A DNA stretch of 64,000 bases from Aurantiacibacter sp. MUD11 (GCF_026967575.1 NZ_CP114054.1:806001-870000); one strand, 5' to 3'. Counted from the first letter of the stretch, positions 51,718-62,940 are shown. Numbers and translations are program-made. The notes: generated by a model not told the origin, from the letters alone.

Positions 51718-52826
51718 TCCACCAGCCCCGCAAAGTCGGTCAGCGCCGCGTCGCGCAGGCCGCGCCATACGTTCCGCGCCTGCACCGTCTCGGCGACATC
51801 GTGCACGCGCAGCAGTTGCACGCCCGCATCCATGCCCAGCTGGGCAATGGCAAGCGAGCCACCGAGGCGTTCGTGCGCCGGGGCCTCGTTCGACAGCGCG
51901 CCGATCATGCGCTTGCGGCTGGCACCCAGCAGCAGCGGCTGGCCGAGCGCGTGGAACAACGGCAGTGCGTTGAGCAGCGCGAGGTTGTCGGCCAGCGACT
52001 TGCCGAAGCCGATACCGGGATCGAGCACGATCTTCTTGCGGTCGATGCCGGCCTCGATGGCCTTGTCGCGCACGTCGCGCAGGAAATCGAACACGTCGAA
52101 GACCACGCTGGAATAGTCCGGGTCGGCGTGCAGGTCCTCTCCCGTGCCGGGCGCGTGCATCAGGATTACCGGCGCACCGCTAGAAGCGGCGAACTCCACG
52201 CTGCGCGGATCGTAGCGCAGGGCGGACACGTCGTTGATCACATGCGCGCCTGCCTGCAACGCGGCCTCCATCACCGCCGGGCGGCGCGTGTCCACGCTGA
52301 CCGCCGCGCCCATGCCCACGCAATGTTCGATGGCGGGCTGGACGCGCTTGATCTCCTCGCCTTCCCAAACCTCTTTCGCCCCCGGTCGCGTGCTCTCGCC
52401 GCCGATGTCGATGATCGCCGCACCGGCCTCGTGCATCTTCGCCGCCTGCGAGCGCATGGCCTCGGCATCGTCCATGAACTGGCCGCCGTCGGAGAAGCTA
52501 TCGGGTGTGACGTTGAGGATGCCCATTACCTGTGGCTGGTCGAGCCGGATGGTGCGCGCGCCAAGCTCCAGCGGCGGGTGGGCCATGCGCAGGTTCGACC
52601 ACTGCCGCTCACCTTCTGCCGCGGCATCGTCGGGCATGGTGGCGAGCACGTCGTCGATATTGGCGGCAGTGGCGATCAGCCGCTCCACCACCGCGCCATC
52701 GCGGCGCAGGATGACGGCGAATTCGCGGGCGTAGACCATCCCGCCGGCCAGCCGGATAGCCTGTCCATCGACGGCCTGCGGTCCGGAAACCGTGGTCAGC
52801 GGCTGGATGTAGATCTGGTCGGGCAT
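51714..52826 (-). CDS. folP: Dihydropteroate synthase
   Basis: A 370-residue folate-pathway enzyme that joins p-aminobenzoate to dihydropterin pyrophosphate; it is the sulfonamide target. The TIM-barrel signatures are MGILNVTPDSFSDGG near residue 100, DIGGESTRPGA near 140 and DPGIGFGKS near 270, with SRKRMIG near 305. About 95 extra N-terminal residues precede the barrel compared with the ~280-residue E. coli enzyme, as seen in related alphaproteobacteria. The ATG at 52826 is preferred to a GTG one codon earlier. Confidence 0.95.
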   Translation of the reverse strand: MPDQIYIQPLTTVSGPQAVDGQAIRLAGGMVYAREFAVILRRDGAVVERLIATAANIDDVLATMPDDAAAEGERQWSNLRMAHPPLELGARTIRLDQPQVMGILNVTPDSFSDGGQFMDDAEAMRSQAAKMHEAGAAIIDIGGESTRPGAKEVWEGEEIKRVQPAIEHCVGMGAAVSVDTRRPAVMEAALQAGAHVINDVSALRYDPRSVEFAASSGAPVILMHAPGTGEDLHADPDYSSVVFDVFDFLRDVRDKAIEAGIDRKKIVLDPGIGFGKSLADNLALLNALPLFHALGQPLLLGASRKRMIGALSNEAPAHERLGGSLAIAQLGMDAGVQLLRVHDVAETVQARNVWRGLRDAALTDFAGLVD

Positions 52827-52983
52827 CACATATCTTTCAACAGCTTTGCGCTAATGTGGAACACATGGAACACTGTCCTGGCGACAAAATCGCGCCCTCC
52901 CCGGCCGAGCTGGATCGGAGGCGAATTTGCACGGTCATGCGCATGGGCCGGAACATGCCGGATTTGCCCCCGGTAGGACAGCC

Positions 52984-54305
<1,322 letters not shown>

Positions 54306-54360
54306 ACTCGTGGCAGAAGGCGGCAGACGGGGGTCGAAACACTAAGTGGGGGGTATTGAA

Positions 54361-55053
54361 ATGGCGTTGAAGGTTATCGGTGCCGGTCCGGGGCGGACGG
54401 CGACATTCTCGATGAAATTTGCGCTGGAGCACCTGGGGCTTGGCCCCTGCTACCACATGGTCGAAGTCTTCCGGAACGCGCGCCGCAATATTCCGCTGTG
54501 GCTGGACGTGGTGGACGGCAAGCCAGACTGGGACGCGATTTTCGAAGGCTACCAGTCGGTCACCGACAATCCGGCCTGCGTCTACTGGCGCGAGCTGGCG
54601 GAGTATTACCCGGAATCGAAGATCGTGCTCACCGTGCGCGACGCCGAGACCTGGGTGGAATCCTGCAACGAGACGATCAACTCGCCGCGGATGCTGGCTT
54701 CGCTGGAAGGCAGCGAGCTGATGCGGATGCTGCAGGGCACCTACCTGCGCCAGTTCGGCGACAAGATCGACGATCCGGAATGGATGGCCGACTGGTATCG
54801 CGCCTACAACCAGGAAATCATCGACACGATTCCGGCCGAACGGCTGCTGGTGTTCCACCCCAAGGAAGGCTGGGAGCCGCTGTGCGAATTCCTGGGCGTT
54901 CCGGTGCCCGCCGAACCCTTCCCGCGCGTCAACAGCCGGGACGAGCTTGGCGGCGCTTCGGACGAACAGGGCGGTTTGCCGGCAGACCCGGTGGAGCTGG
55001 AGAATTTCGCCGGCGGCTATGTGGAGATGCTGCGCGCGAAGGCCTTCGGCTAA
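54361..55053 (+). CDS. Sulfotransferase family protein
   Basis: A 230-residue sulfotransferase-like protein. VIGAGPGRTATFSMKFALEHLG at the N-terminus fits the PAPS 5'-phosphosulfate loop, and YPESKIVLTVRDAETWVESCNETI near 85 contains the PAPS 3'-phosphate region. The group is common in bacteria as uncharacterised sulfotransferase homologues. The ATG at 54361 follows GGGGGG; an in-frame GTG five codons earlier is an alternative. It is divergent from ccrM across the GANTC-rich region, and its stop overlaps the convergent rnhB stop by 2 bases. The acceptor is unknown. Confidence 0.85.
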   Translation: MALKVIGAGPGRTATFSMKFALEHLGLGPCYHMVEVFRNARRNIPLWLDVVDGKPDWDAIFEGYQSVTDNPACVYWRELAEYYPESKIVLTVRDAETWVESCNETINSPRMLASLEGSELMRMLQGTYLRQFGDKIDDPEWMADWYRAYNQEIIDTIPAERLLVFHPKEGWEPLCEFLGVPVPAEPFPRVNSRDELGGASDEQGGLPADPVELENFAGGYVEMLRAKAFG

Positions 55054-55688
55054 AGCTCCATTTCCATCTGCGCGACCGGCGCGAAGCTGCGGCGGTGCAG
55101 CGGCGTCGGACCGTGGATGCGCAGGGCCTCCATGTGCTCTCTCGAGCCATAGCCCTTGTTGCGCTCCCACCCGTAATGCGGGTGCTCCAGCGCGGCCTCG
55201 GCCATCAGCCTGTCGCGATATTCCTTGGCAACGATGCTGGCGGCGCCGATGGCGGCCTCCTTGCCGTCGCCGCCAACGATGGCGCGCGCCGGCCAGCGCC
55301 AGCGATCGCAGCGCCCCTCCGGCGTCAGGTTGCCGTCGATCAGGGTCTCCAGATCGGTGTGCTGCACCGCTTCGCACAGGCGCTCCATCGCCAGGCTCAT
55401 CGCCAGCATGGTGGCGCCGAAGATGTTGAGCCGGTCGATCTCCTCCACCTCGACCACACCGATACCGAAGGCGCAGTGCTGGCGGATGACCTGCTCCGCC
55501 TCGGCCCGCGCCCTGGCGGTCATCTTCTTGGAGTCTGCCATGCCCTTAGGTGCAGGCTTGCATAGCAGCACGGCTGCCGCCACTACGGGGCCTGCCAAGG
55601 GGCCACGGCCCGCCTCGTCGACACCGGCGACCAGCGGGCCGGCGCCAAGAGACGCACAGAATTCGGGTGAAGGAGTTCCAGACAACAT
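55050..55688 (-). CDS. rnhB: Ribonuclease HII
   Basis: A 212-residue RNase HII that removes ribonucleotides and RNA from RNA-DNA hybrids. The catalytic residues are in VAGVDEAGRGPLAGPVVAAAV (DE near residue 21-22), in LIDGN near 115 and in AAIGAASIVAKEYRD near 140. The ATG at 55688 overlaps the oppositely directed ATG of the sugar dehydrogenase gene inside a shared CATG. An AAGGA lies upstream on the minus strand. The length is standard. Confidence 0.93.
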   Translation of the reverse strand: MLSGTPSPEFCASLGAGPLVAGVDEAGRGPLAGPVVAAAVLLCKPAPKGMADSKKMTARARAEAEQVIRQHCAFGIGVVEVEEIDRLNIFGATMLAMSLAMERLCEAVQHTDLETLIDGNLTPEGRCDRWRWPARAIVGGDGKEAAIGAASIVAKEYRDRLMAEAALEHPHYGWERNKGYGSREHMEALRIHGPTPLHRRSFAPVAQMEMEL

Positions 55689-56889
55689 GCGCAACACGAT
55701 CCTTATCGCCAGCATATTGCCCGCCATCGCGCTCGCAAGCTGCAACAGCGCGGCAACCGGGGATAGCGCGCCGACCGCCAGCGCATCGACCGCCGAGCAG
55801 GCGATGGTCCCTGCCGGCGACCCGGTGGAACTGGCGGAGAATTCGCCTTTTGCCGCCACCAGCCACGGCACCTTCGCCGAACCCTGGGCGCTGGCTTTCG
55901 AGCCGGGCACCGGCACCATCTTCATCACCGAGAAGGCCGGCACGATGAAGTTCTACGACCCCGCAACCGGACACACCGGCACGGTCACGGGAACGCCCGA
56001 GGTCGCCTATGGCGGACAGGGCGGCTTCGGCGAGGTCGCCTTCGCGCCCGACTACGAGACGAGCCGCCACATCTACCTCAGCTGGGCCAAGGGCACGCCG
56101 GGCCAGGCTACCCGCGCGGTCGTGGGTCGCGGAACGCTGGTGTGCGAAGGGGATAGCTGCCGCATCGATGGTCTGACCGAGATCTGGCAGCAGAGCCGCG
56201 ACGGCGCGCGGCCCGGCCACTATTCGCACCGCATCGCCTTCTCGCCGGACGGGCAGCACCTGTTCATTTCCAGCGGCGACCGCATGGAGCAGGACCCGGC
56301 GCAGGACCTGTCGAACAACTACGGCGCAGTGATCCGCCTCAACCTCGACGGCACTCCGGCCGCGGGCAATCCCTTCGCCGACCAGGGCAGCCCGGCCGAC
56401 CAGATCTGGTCCTACGGTCACCGCAACCTGCTGGGTCTGGCCTTCGATCCGAACGGGCAGCTGTGGGACATCGAGCATGGCCCTGCCGGCGGCGACGAAC
56501 TGAACCGCGTCGATCGCGGTGCCAACTACGGCTGGCCGGTGCGTTCGAACGGCGACAACTACAGCGGCGTCGACATCCCCGATCACACGGCAGACGACGG
56601 CTTCTCCAAGCCCGCGATCAGCTGGAACCCGGTGATCGCACCGGGCAGCATGATCTTCTACACCGGTTCCATGTTCGCCGACTGGCAGGGCAATGCCCTG
56701 GTGGCGAACCTGGGCACCATGTCGATCAGCCGCATCGCCGCCAATGCCTCCGCCAATACGGCCAGCGAGGAAGCGCGCTACGAGTTTCCCAAGCGGCTGC
56801 GTGCCATCGCCCAGGCTCCCGACGGGGCGTTGTGGGTGATCGAGGATGGCGCCGACGGCCGCCTGATGCGCCTGACGCCAGCCGGCTAA
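55687..56889 (+). CDS. PQQ-dependent sugar dehydrogenase family lipoprotein
   Basis: A 400-residue beta-propeller protein of the soluble glucose/aldose sugar dehydrogenase (GdhB/YliI-like) family. The signal peptide ends in the lipobox LASC (Cys near 19), so it is probably an outer-membrane-anchored periplasmic lipoprotein. Conserved blocks include EPWALAFEPGTGTIFITEKAG, a GHYSHRIAFSPDGQHLFISSGDR block with the probable catalytic His, the WSYGHRNLLGLAFDPNGQLW stretch and EHGPAGGDELNRV. AAGGAG at 55670-55675 precedes the ATG. No PQQ synthesis genes are in the window, so the cofactor is inferred. Confidence 0.9.
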   Translation: MRNTILIASILPAIALASCNSAATGDSAPTASASTAEQAMVPAGDPVELAENSPFAATSHGTFAEPWALAFEPGTGTIFITEKAGTMKFYDPATGHTGTVTGTPEVAYGGQGGFGEVAFAPDYETSRHIYLSWAKGTPGQATRAVVGRGTLVCEGDSCRIDGLTEIWQQSRDGARPGHYSHRIAFSPDGQHLFISSGDRMEQDPAQDLSNNYGAVIRLNLDGTPAAGNPFADQGSPADQIWSYGHRNLLGLAFDPNGQLWDIEHGPAGGDELNRVDRGANYGWPVRSNGDNYSGVDIPDHTADDGFSKPAISWNPVIAPGSMIFYTGSMFADWQGNALVANLGTMSISRIAANASANTASEEARYEFPKRLRAIAQAPDGALWVIEDGADGRLMRLTPAG

Positions 56890-56950
56890 GCCGAAGGTAA
56901 CGGCGGAAACATTTGCGCAGAGGCGCGCGCCGCCCTATCGGCGCGCGCCC

Positions 56951-57469
56951 ATGACTGTTGCCGCCGCCACCCTGATTCCCCTCGCGGAAGTCGACCCCGC
57001 GCTGGTCGAGGAACTGCTCGACCGTGCCTTCGGGCCGGATCGTCAGTCGCGCACGGCCTATGCGGTACGCGACGGCGTCGACTGGCTGCCTGCGCTCAGC
57101 TTCGCGGTGGTGGACGAGGCGCAACTGCTGGTCGGCACCATCCAGGTCTGGCCGGTCGCCCTTACTGATGACCAAGGCCGACGCCACCCGCTGCTGATGG
57201 TCGGCCCCGTCGCAGTGGTGCCCGAGCGGCAGGACCAGGGCTTTGGCCAGGCGCTGATGGCGGCGGTGTTCAGCGCGCTCGACCCGCAGGCCCCGCTGCC
57301 GCAGGTGCTGATCGGCGATCCGGACTATTACGGCCGCTTCGGCTTTACCGCCGCACCCACGCAGAAGTGGGCGCTGCCCGGCCCGTTCGAGCGGCATCGC
57401 CTGCTCGTGCGCGCGGACAATCCGGCGGTTTTGCCCGAACGGGGTTCGCTCGGCCCTTGGATTGCGTGA
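56951..57469 (+). CDS. GNAT family N-acetyltransferase
   Basis: A 172-residue acetyltransferase-like protein. The CoA-binding motif appears as VGPVAVVPERQDQGFGQALMAAVF (Q/R-x-x-G-x-G/A type) near residue 82, and the C-terminal GDPDYYGRFGFTAA block is typical of the YhbS-like subgroup. The substrate is unknown. It starts a run with the DUF1285, Nudix and CCA-transferase genes. Confidence 0.85.
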   Translation: MTVAAATLIPLAEVDPALVEELLDRAFGPDRQSRTAYAVRDGVDWLPALSFAVVDEAQLLVGTIQVWPVALTDDQGRRHPLLMVGPVAVVPERQDQGFGQALMAAVFSALDPQAPLPQVLIGDPDYYGRFGFTAAPTQKWALPGPFERHRLLVRADNPAVLPERGSLGPWIA

Positions 57470-57495
57470 GGCAAGCTGCCATCTGACAGGCCGCA

Positions 57496-58050
57496 ATGGC
57501 CTATGACATCCCGCCCGATATCGCCGGAATGAGCCTGCTGGAGATCGCCGAGGCGGTCGCGGCCCGCAGGCTGCCGCCGGTGGACGCGTGGCAGCCTGAG
57601 GTCACCACCGACAGCCAAATGCGCATTGCTGCCGACGGCCGCTGGTATTACCAGGGCGGCGAGATCACCCGCCCGGCCATGGTTCGCGCCTTTGCCTCGC
57701 TGCTGTGGCGCGATCCGGCGGACGGCCAGCACTACCTCGTCACCCCGCATTACCGGCAGACCATCGAGGTGGAGGACGCCGCCTTCATCGCGGTCGACAT
57801 GCGGGTGGACGATGGTGCCCTCGCCTTCCGTCTCAACACCGACGAGTTCGTGATCGCCGGGCCCGACCATCCCCTGCGCGCCGAGGGCGATCCCGACGCG
57901 CCGCGCATCTACCTCGCCGTGCGCCACGGCTGCGAAGCGCGGCTGGATCGTTCCACCTGGCTGCAAATTGCCGACCATGCCCTTGCCCAAGGCGACAGGC
58001 TGGAAGTCACCAGCCAGGGCGCGACCTTCCCGCTGGTACCGGCCGCATGA
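57496..58050 (+). CDS. DUF1285 domain-containing protein
   Basis: A 184-residue soluble protein of the DUF1285 family; the ADGRWYYQGGEITRPAMVRAFASLLWRD block near residue 45 and DEFVIAGPDHPLR near 118 are recognisable. The family usually sits next to a CoA pyrophosphatase (Nudix) gene and a CCA-adding enzyme gene, as here. Its stop overlaps the Nudix ATG. The molecular function is unknown. Confidence 0.85.
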   Translation: MAYDIPPDIAGMSLLEIAEAVAARRLPPVDAWQPEVTTDSQMRIAADGRWYYQGGEITRPAMVRAFASLLWRDPADGQHYLVTPHYRQTIEVEDAAFIAVDMRVDDGALAFRLNTDEFVIAGPDHPLRAEGDPDAPRIYLAVRHGCEARLDRSTWLQIADHALAQGDRLEVTSQGATFPLVPAA

Positions 58051-58649
58051 GCGCGCTGTTCGATCGCCTGTCGGCAAGCTTCGAGCGGACCAGTCACGTC
58101 GGCCTTGCGGGCCTGCGCGACGACAGCGCGTTCGCGCGCCAGCCCGTGCGCGACGCCGCCGTGCTGATCCCCGTCACGGAGCGCACCGATCCGGGCATGC
58201 TGCTGACCCATCGGCCGGAAACCATGGCCAACCACCCCGGTCAGGTCGCCTTCCCCGGTGGCAAGCTGGAACCCGGCGAGGACGCCGTCACCGCAGCCCT
58301 GCGCGAGGCGGAGGAGGAACTGGCCATCGACCCTGCCAAGGTGCGCGTGGTCGGCCAGGCGGCCAGCTTCATCACCGGCACCGGCTTCCGCCTGACGCCC
58401 GTGCTGGGCGTGGTGCCCGCAGACTTGCCCATTCGCCCGGACCCGCGCGAGGTTGCCGACTGGTTCGAGGCACCGCTGCGCCACGTGCTCGATCGCAGCA
58501 ACCATAAGGCCAAGGTGGGCATATTCCTGGGTAACGAGCGCCCCTATTACGAGATCGACTGGCAGGGTCGCCGGATCTGGGGCATTACCGCCGGCATCAT
58601 CGCCCACCTCTCCCACCGTCTGGACTGGAAAGACCTTATCGATGGCTAA
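58047..58649 (+). CDS. CoA pyrophosphatase-like Nudix hydrolase
   Basis: A 200-residue Nudix hydrolase of the CoA-pyrophosphatase (NudL/PCD1-like) group. The FPGGKLEPGE stretch followed by REAEEELAI gives the Nudix box near residues 72-94, with Ala where Gly is common near its end, and VAFPGGK precedes it. The upstream AVLIPVTERTDPGMLLTHRPETMANHPGQ (NUPxxNUDIX-like) region supports the CoA subgroup. The ATG overlaps the DUF1285 stop and its end overlaps the CCA gene by 8 bases. Confidence 0.9.
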   Translation: MSALFDRLSASFERTSHVGLAGLRDDSAFARQPVRDAAVLIPVTERTDPGMLLTHRPETMANHPGQVAFPGGKLEPGEDAVTAALREAEEELAIDPAKVRVVGQAASFITGTGFRLTPVLGVVPADLPIRPDPREVADWFEAPLRHVLDRSNHKAKVGIFLGNERPYYEIDWQGRRIWGITAGIIAHLSHRLDWKDLIDG

Positions 58650-59823
58650 GCTGCCGCCTGCGGAATGGACCCGGCGCGAGGACCTCGCGGAGCTGGTCGC
58701 CGCGCTGGGCGCGGAGCACATGCGCTGGGTCGGCGGCGCGGTGCGCGACACCAAGCTGGGCATGGGCGTGAAGGATATCGATGCCGCCACGACGCACCAG
58801 CCGGAGGAAGTTGTCCGGCGGCTGAAGGCGGCAAGAATCCGTTCGGTTCCCACCGGCCTGCAACACGGCACGGTCACCGCGGTCTGCGAGCACGGCCCGG
58901 TCGAGATCACCACCTTGCGCAAGGATGTGTCTACCGACGGGCGCCGGGCCGAGGTCGAGTTCTCCAGCGACTGGCGGGAAGACGCGGCGCGGCGCGATTT
59001 CACCATCAATGCGCTCTACGCGCACCCGGTCACGCTGGAGATTTCGGACTACTTCGGCGGGCTGGACGACCTCGACGCGGGCCGCGTGCGGTTCATCGGC
59101 GATGCCCGTGAACGCATCCGCGAGGATCACCTGCGCATCCTGCGCTACTATCGCTTCCAGGCGCGCTTCGGCTCGACCCTGGACGAAGACGGCGAGCAGG
59201 CCTGCGCCGACCTCGCGCCCACCCTGAAGGGCCTCAGCCGCGAACGCGTGGGCTGGGAATTGCAGAACCTGCTCGGCCTGCCGGACCCGGTCGATACCGT
59301 GCGCCGGATGCACGCGCGCGGCGTGCTGCCGGTGGTGTTGCCTGAAGTCGATACCGCCGGACTGGATGCCTTCGCAACGCTGGTCGCGGCGGAAGCCGCG
59401 GCGGGCGTGCCACCGTGCGCCATTCGCCGCCTCGCCGCGCTGCTGCCGGCAGAGCCGAAGGTTGCCGAGACGCTGGCTTCCCGCTTGCGGATGTCGAACG
59501 CCATTCGCCGGCGGCTGGCGACTGCCGCCGGTCGCGACAAAAACCCCGATCTCGCCAACCCGCAGGCCCTCGCCTATCGGCTTGGCCGCGAAAGTGCGGT
59601 CGACCTGCTGTTGCTGACGGGTCGAGATCCGGCAGCACTCGATGGCTGGGAAGTGCCTGTCCTGCCATTGAAAGGTGGGGAAATTGTCGCCCGCGGCGTG
59701 GCCGCCGGACCGGAAGTCGCGCGCATCCTGCAGGCGGTCGAGGCGCGCTGGATTGACGAAGGCTTCCCCGACGCAGGCCGGGTCGCGCAGCTGCTCGACG
59801 ACGCACTCGCAGGGCAAAATTAG
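58642..59823 (+). CDS. cca: CCA tRNA nucleotidyltransferase / poly(A) polymerase family protein
   Basis: A 393-residue class II nucleotidyltransferase that adds or repairs the 3' CCA of tRNA. RWVGGAVRDTKLG near residue 28 is the GG-x-VRD motif, KDIDAATTHQPEEVV has the metal-binding Asp pair, and EDAARRDFTINALYAHP near 113 carries the template Arg residues; REDHLRILRYYRFQARFG follows. The ATG at 58642 overlaps the Nudix gene. A poly(A)-polymerase role cannot be excluded by sequence alone. Confidence 0.92.
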   Translation: MAKLPPAEWTRREDLAELVAALGAEHMRWVGGAVRDTKLGMGVKDIDAATTHQPEEVVRRLKAARIRSVPTGLQHGTVTAVCEHGPVEITTLRKDVSTDGRRAEVEFSSDWREDAARRDFTINALYAHPVTLEISDYFGGLDDLDAGRVRFIGDARERIREDHLRILRYYRFQARFGSTLDEDGEQACADLAPTLKGLSRERVGWELQNLLGLPDPVDTVRRMHARGVLPVVLPEVDTAGLDAFATLVAAEAAAGVPPCAIRRLAALLPAEPKVAETLASRLRMSNAIRRRLATAAGRDKNPDLANPQALAYRLGRESAVDLLLLTGRDPAALDGWEVPVLPLKGGEIVARGVAAGPEVARILQAVEARWIDEGFPDAGRVAQLLDDALAGQN

Positions 59824-60042
59824 TAGGTAAAACTTACAAATTTGCTTGAAATCCGCCGCAAGGCTGGTGCAGGTAGCGTTCAGAAGCTGCCTGCTAGGTA
59901 GGTTTTCGACGGGATCGGCGTGCACCGCGCGCCACTGTGTCTGCCCTTTGGCTTGCCGCCCGTGAACCATTTCCGGCCCTGTCGGACAAAATTCAACTCC
60001 CGGCCGCGTCATGCTGTGGCCGGATGGAAGAGGATTTTTTGC

Positions 60043-60582
60043 ATGAAGCGTTTTGCTCTTACCGCCGCTGCCGCCGCAGCCCTCGTCGCCGCGCCCGCCA
60101 TGGCGCAGGAAGTCGGCTCCATCGTGATGGGCAACGACGATGCCCCCATCGGTGAAGTGCTCTCGAACGACGGCACCACTGTCGTGGTCAACACCGGCAT
60201 GCACGAAGTCTCGCTGCCTGCTGCCGCGTTCGGCACCAGCGACGCGGGCCCGACCCTGAACATCACCAAGGCCCAGCTCGACGAAATGTGGGCGGCCCAG
60301 CTGGCCCAGGCCGAAGCCGAAGCCGAAGCCGCTGCCGCCCAGGCCGCTGCCGAAGCTGCTGCTGCCCGCGATGCCGCGCTGGTCATCGGTGCCCCGGTCA
60401 TCACCACCGACGCCCAGGCCCTGGGCCTGGTTGACGAATTCATCGGCGAGAACGTCGTCGTGAAGACCGAAGACGAGCAGCTGGTCACCTTGCCGCGCGA
60501 TTTCTTCGCGCTCGACGCCGACGGCGCGCTGATGGCGCTGGCTGACCTCGAAACCATTATGGCTGCCGTCAGCGGCGGCTGA
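60043..60582 (+). CDS. Exported protein with two related repeats joined by an Ala/Glu helix
   Basis: A 179-residue protein with a signal peptide ending in AMA (residue 21). The mature part has two similar segments: IGEVLSNDGTTVVVNTGMHEVSLPAAAFG near 36-64 and LGLVDEFIGENVVVKTEDEQLVTLPRDFF near 127-155, each of the form (I/L)G.V......VVV.T....V.LP...F. They are separated by an Ala/Glu/Gln-rich helix (about 82-108). The ATG follows GGAAGAGG. It sits alone between the CCA gene and parC. It is probably periplasmic; function unknown. Confidence 0.75.
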   Translation: MKRFALTAAAAAALVAAPAMAQEVGSIVMGNDDAPIGEVLSNDGTTVVVNTGMHEVSLPAAAFGTSDAGPTLNITKAQLDEMWAAQLAQAEAEAEAAAAQAAAEAAAARDAALVIGAPVITTDAQALGLVDEFIGENVVVKTEDEQLVTLPRDFFALDADGALMALADLETIMAAVSGG

Positions 60583-60603
60583 TCCGGAACCTTTCGGATT
60601 AAG

Positions 60604-60642
60604 AAAAGGGCCGGCAGGAGCGATCCTGCCGGCCCTTTTCTA
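60604..60642. terminator. Strong bidirectional terminator
   Basis: A perfect 16-base stem (60604-60619 with 60624-60639) around GCGA, with A's before it and T's within and after it. It separates the exported two-repeat protein gene from the convergent parC gene and should stop transcription from both sides. Confidence 0.93.
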
Positions 60643-62940
60643 TTAGAACCGGTTATCCTTCGGGAAACCTGTCGGCGGCAGGCGACCGGCGGCGCCGCGC
60701 GCCACCTTCCACATGTTGATCTCGGTCTCGGTGCGGGTGCGACCGGTTTCGCCGCCCATCGTCCAGCTGAGGCCTTCCTCCAGCGTGAAGGTGGTGGCAT
60801 CGGACAGGCCGCCATCACGATAGCGTTGCAGCGTCACGCCCTGCCCGCGCGTCATCACCGGCATTTCCTCCAGCGCAAAGACCACCAGCTTGCGGTTCTC
60901 GCCCACCACCGCGACGTGGTCGTGTGCCGGAGCAATCTCGCGGGCGACGGCAACCTTGGCATCGCCCTTCAGGTTCATCACCTGGCGGCCCTTGCGGGTC
61001 TCGGCCAGCAGCTCGTCCGTCAGCGCGACGAAGCCCTTGCCGATGGTGGAGCCTAGCAGCACCTGCTTGTCCTTCTCGTGCACGATCAGCGCCACGATCT
61101 GCGCGCTCGCATCGATGTCGAGCGTGTTGCGCACCGGTTCGCCGAAGCCGCGCGCGCCGGGCAGCTTGTCCGCTCCCAGCGTGAAGAAGCGCCCGTCGTC
61201 AGCTGCCAGCAGGATCTTGTCGGTGGTCTGGCAGTGGACGGCGAAGGCCGGGCCATCGCCCTCCTTGTACTTGAAGTCGCCGCAGCCGTCGGTGCCCAGG
61301 TCGACATGGCCCTTGGCTGCGCGCACCCAGCCCTTCTGGCTCAGCACGACGGTGACCGGCTCCTTCTCGATCATGGCATCGGGATTGAACTCCACCGTCG
61401 GCGCGGCTTCGGCAATCGTCGTGCGGCGGGCACCGATGGCGGTGTCCTCGGCATACTCCTTGCGCAGGGCGATCATGTCGCGCTTCAGCCGGGTGCGCTG
61501 GCGCGCCGGGCTGTCGAGCAGCTTCTGCAGCTCGTCCTGCTCCTTCAGCAGGTCGTCCTTCTCCTGCCGCAGCTGCATCTCTTCCAGCTTGCGCAAGCTG
61601 CGCAGGCGCATGTTGAGGATGGCTTCGGCCTGACGGTCGGTGAGGCTGAATTCCGCCATCATCACCGGCTTGGGCTCGTCCTCGGTACGGATGATCTCGA
61701 TCACCCGGTCGAGGTTTAGGTAGGCGATGATGTAGCCTTCGAGTAGCTCCAGCCGGTCGGCGATCTTGGCCAGCCGGTGCGCGGTGCGGCGCTGCAGGAT
61801 GTCGATCTGGTGCGCTACCCAGTTCGCCAGCAGCTCCTTCAGCCCCATCACCATCGGCGTGCGCGTGTGATCGAGGACGTTGAGGTTGAGGCTGAAGCGA
61901 GTCTCCAGGTCGGTGAGCTTGTAGACGCTTTCCTTCAGCAGTTCGGGATCGACGTTGCGGCTGCGCGGCACCAGCACGATGCGCACCTGCTCGTCGCTCT
62001 CGTCGCGCACGTCTTCCAGGATCGGCAGCTTCTTGTCGCTGATGGCCGCGGCAATCTGTTCGATCAGCTTGCCCTTGGGCACCTGGTAGGGGATTTCGGA
62101 GATCACCAGCTGGTAGCCGCCACCCTTCTGCCGTTCGATGCCGGCTTCGCGATCAGCCTCGTTCTCCGCCTCCGCCGCATGGAAGCGGCCACGCACGCGG
62201 AAGGAGCCGCGTCCGGTCTCGTAGGCGTTGGAGATGGCCTCCGCGCTGTCGACCACCAGGCCACCGGTGGCGAAGTCCGGCCCCTTGAATACGCTCATCA
62301 GCTCTTCGTGGGTGACGTCCTTGTTGAACAGCACCATCTCCGCGGCGTCGAGCACCTCGGCGACGTTGTGGCTGGGGATGCTGGTCGCCATGCCCACGGC
62401 GATGCCGCTGGCGCCGTTGGCCAGCAGGTTCGGGAACAGGCCGGGCATGATGACCGGTTCCTGTTCCTCGTTGTTGTAGGTCGGGATGAACTCGACCGTG
62501 CCTTCGTCCAGCCCGTCCATCAGCTGGATCGCGGTGCGCGTCAGGCGGCATTCGGTGTAGCGGTAGGCGGCGGCGTTATCGCCGTCGATATTGCCGAAAT
62601 TGCCCTGCCCCTCCACCAGCGGATAGCGCAGCGTGAACGGCTGGGCGAGGCGCACCATGGCATCGTAGACGGCCACGTCGCCGTGCGGATGATACTTGCC
62701 GATCACGTCGCCCACGACGCGGGCGCTCTTCTTGAAGGTGCTGTCCGGGCCAAGGCGCAGCTGGCGCATGGTCCACAGCAGGCGGCGGTGGACCGGCTTC
62801 AGCCCGTCGCGCAGGTCCGGCAGCGAACGCGCCGTGATCGTCGACAGCGCATAGACGAGGTAGCGCTCCGACAGCGCGCTTTCGAAAGGTTCGCGGATGA
62901 TCCCCGCGCCGGAATCAGAAGGTTCTTCGACTGTTGCCAT
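60643..62940 (-). CDS. parC: DNA topoisomerase IV subunit A
   Basis: A 765-residue type IIA topoisomerase A subunit that decatenates daughter chromosomes. [21 protein letters not shown] is at the N-terminus, and the quinolone-determining region reads [30 protein letters not shown] near 72-100. [14 protein letters not shown] contains the catalytic Tyr. Ser83 and Asp87 equivalents of GyrA appear as Asp and Val. The short C-terminal propeller and the absence of a GyrA box fit ParC rather than GyrA. The ATG at 62940 gives MATVEE. Confidence 0.93.
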   Translation of the reverse strand: MATVEEPSDSGAGIIREPFESALSERYLVYALSTITARSLPDLRDGLKPVHRRLLWTMRQLRLGPDSTFKKSARVVGDVIGKYHPHGDVAVYDAMVRLAQPFTLRYPLVEGQGNFGNIDGDNAAAYRYTECRLTRTAIQLMDGLDEGTVEFIPTYNNEEQEPVIMPGLFPNLLANGASGIAVGMATSIPSHNVAEVLDAAEMVLFNKDVTHEELMSVFKGPDFATGGLVVDSAEAISNAYETGRGSFRVRGRFHAAEAENEADREAGIERQKGGGYQLVISEIPYQVPKGKLIEQIAAAISDKKLPILEDVRDESDEQVRIVLVPRSRNVDPELLKESVYKLTDLETRFSLNLNVLDHTRTPMVMGLKELLANWVAHQIDILQRRTAHRLAKIADRLELLEGYIIAYLNLDRVIEIIRTEDEPKPVMMAEFSLTDRQAEAILNMRLRSLRKLEEMQLRQEKDDLLKEQDELQKLLDSPARQRTRLKRDMIALRKEYAEDTAIGARRTTIAEAAPTVEFNPDAMIEKEPVTVVLSQKGWVRAAKGHVDLGTDGCGDFKYKEGDGPAFAVHCQTTDKILLAADDGRFFTLGADKLPGARGFGEPVRNTLDIDASAQIVALIVHEKDKQVLLGSTIGKGFVALTDELLAETRKGRQVMNLKGDAKVAVAREIAPAHDHVAVVGENRKLVVFALEEMPVMTRGQGVTLQRYRDGGLSDATTFTLEEGLSWTMGGETGRTRTETEINMWKVARGAAGRLPPTGFPKDNRF

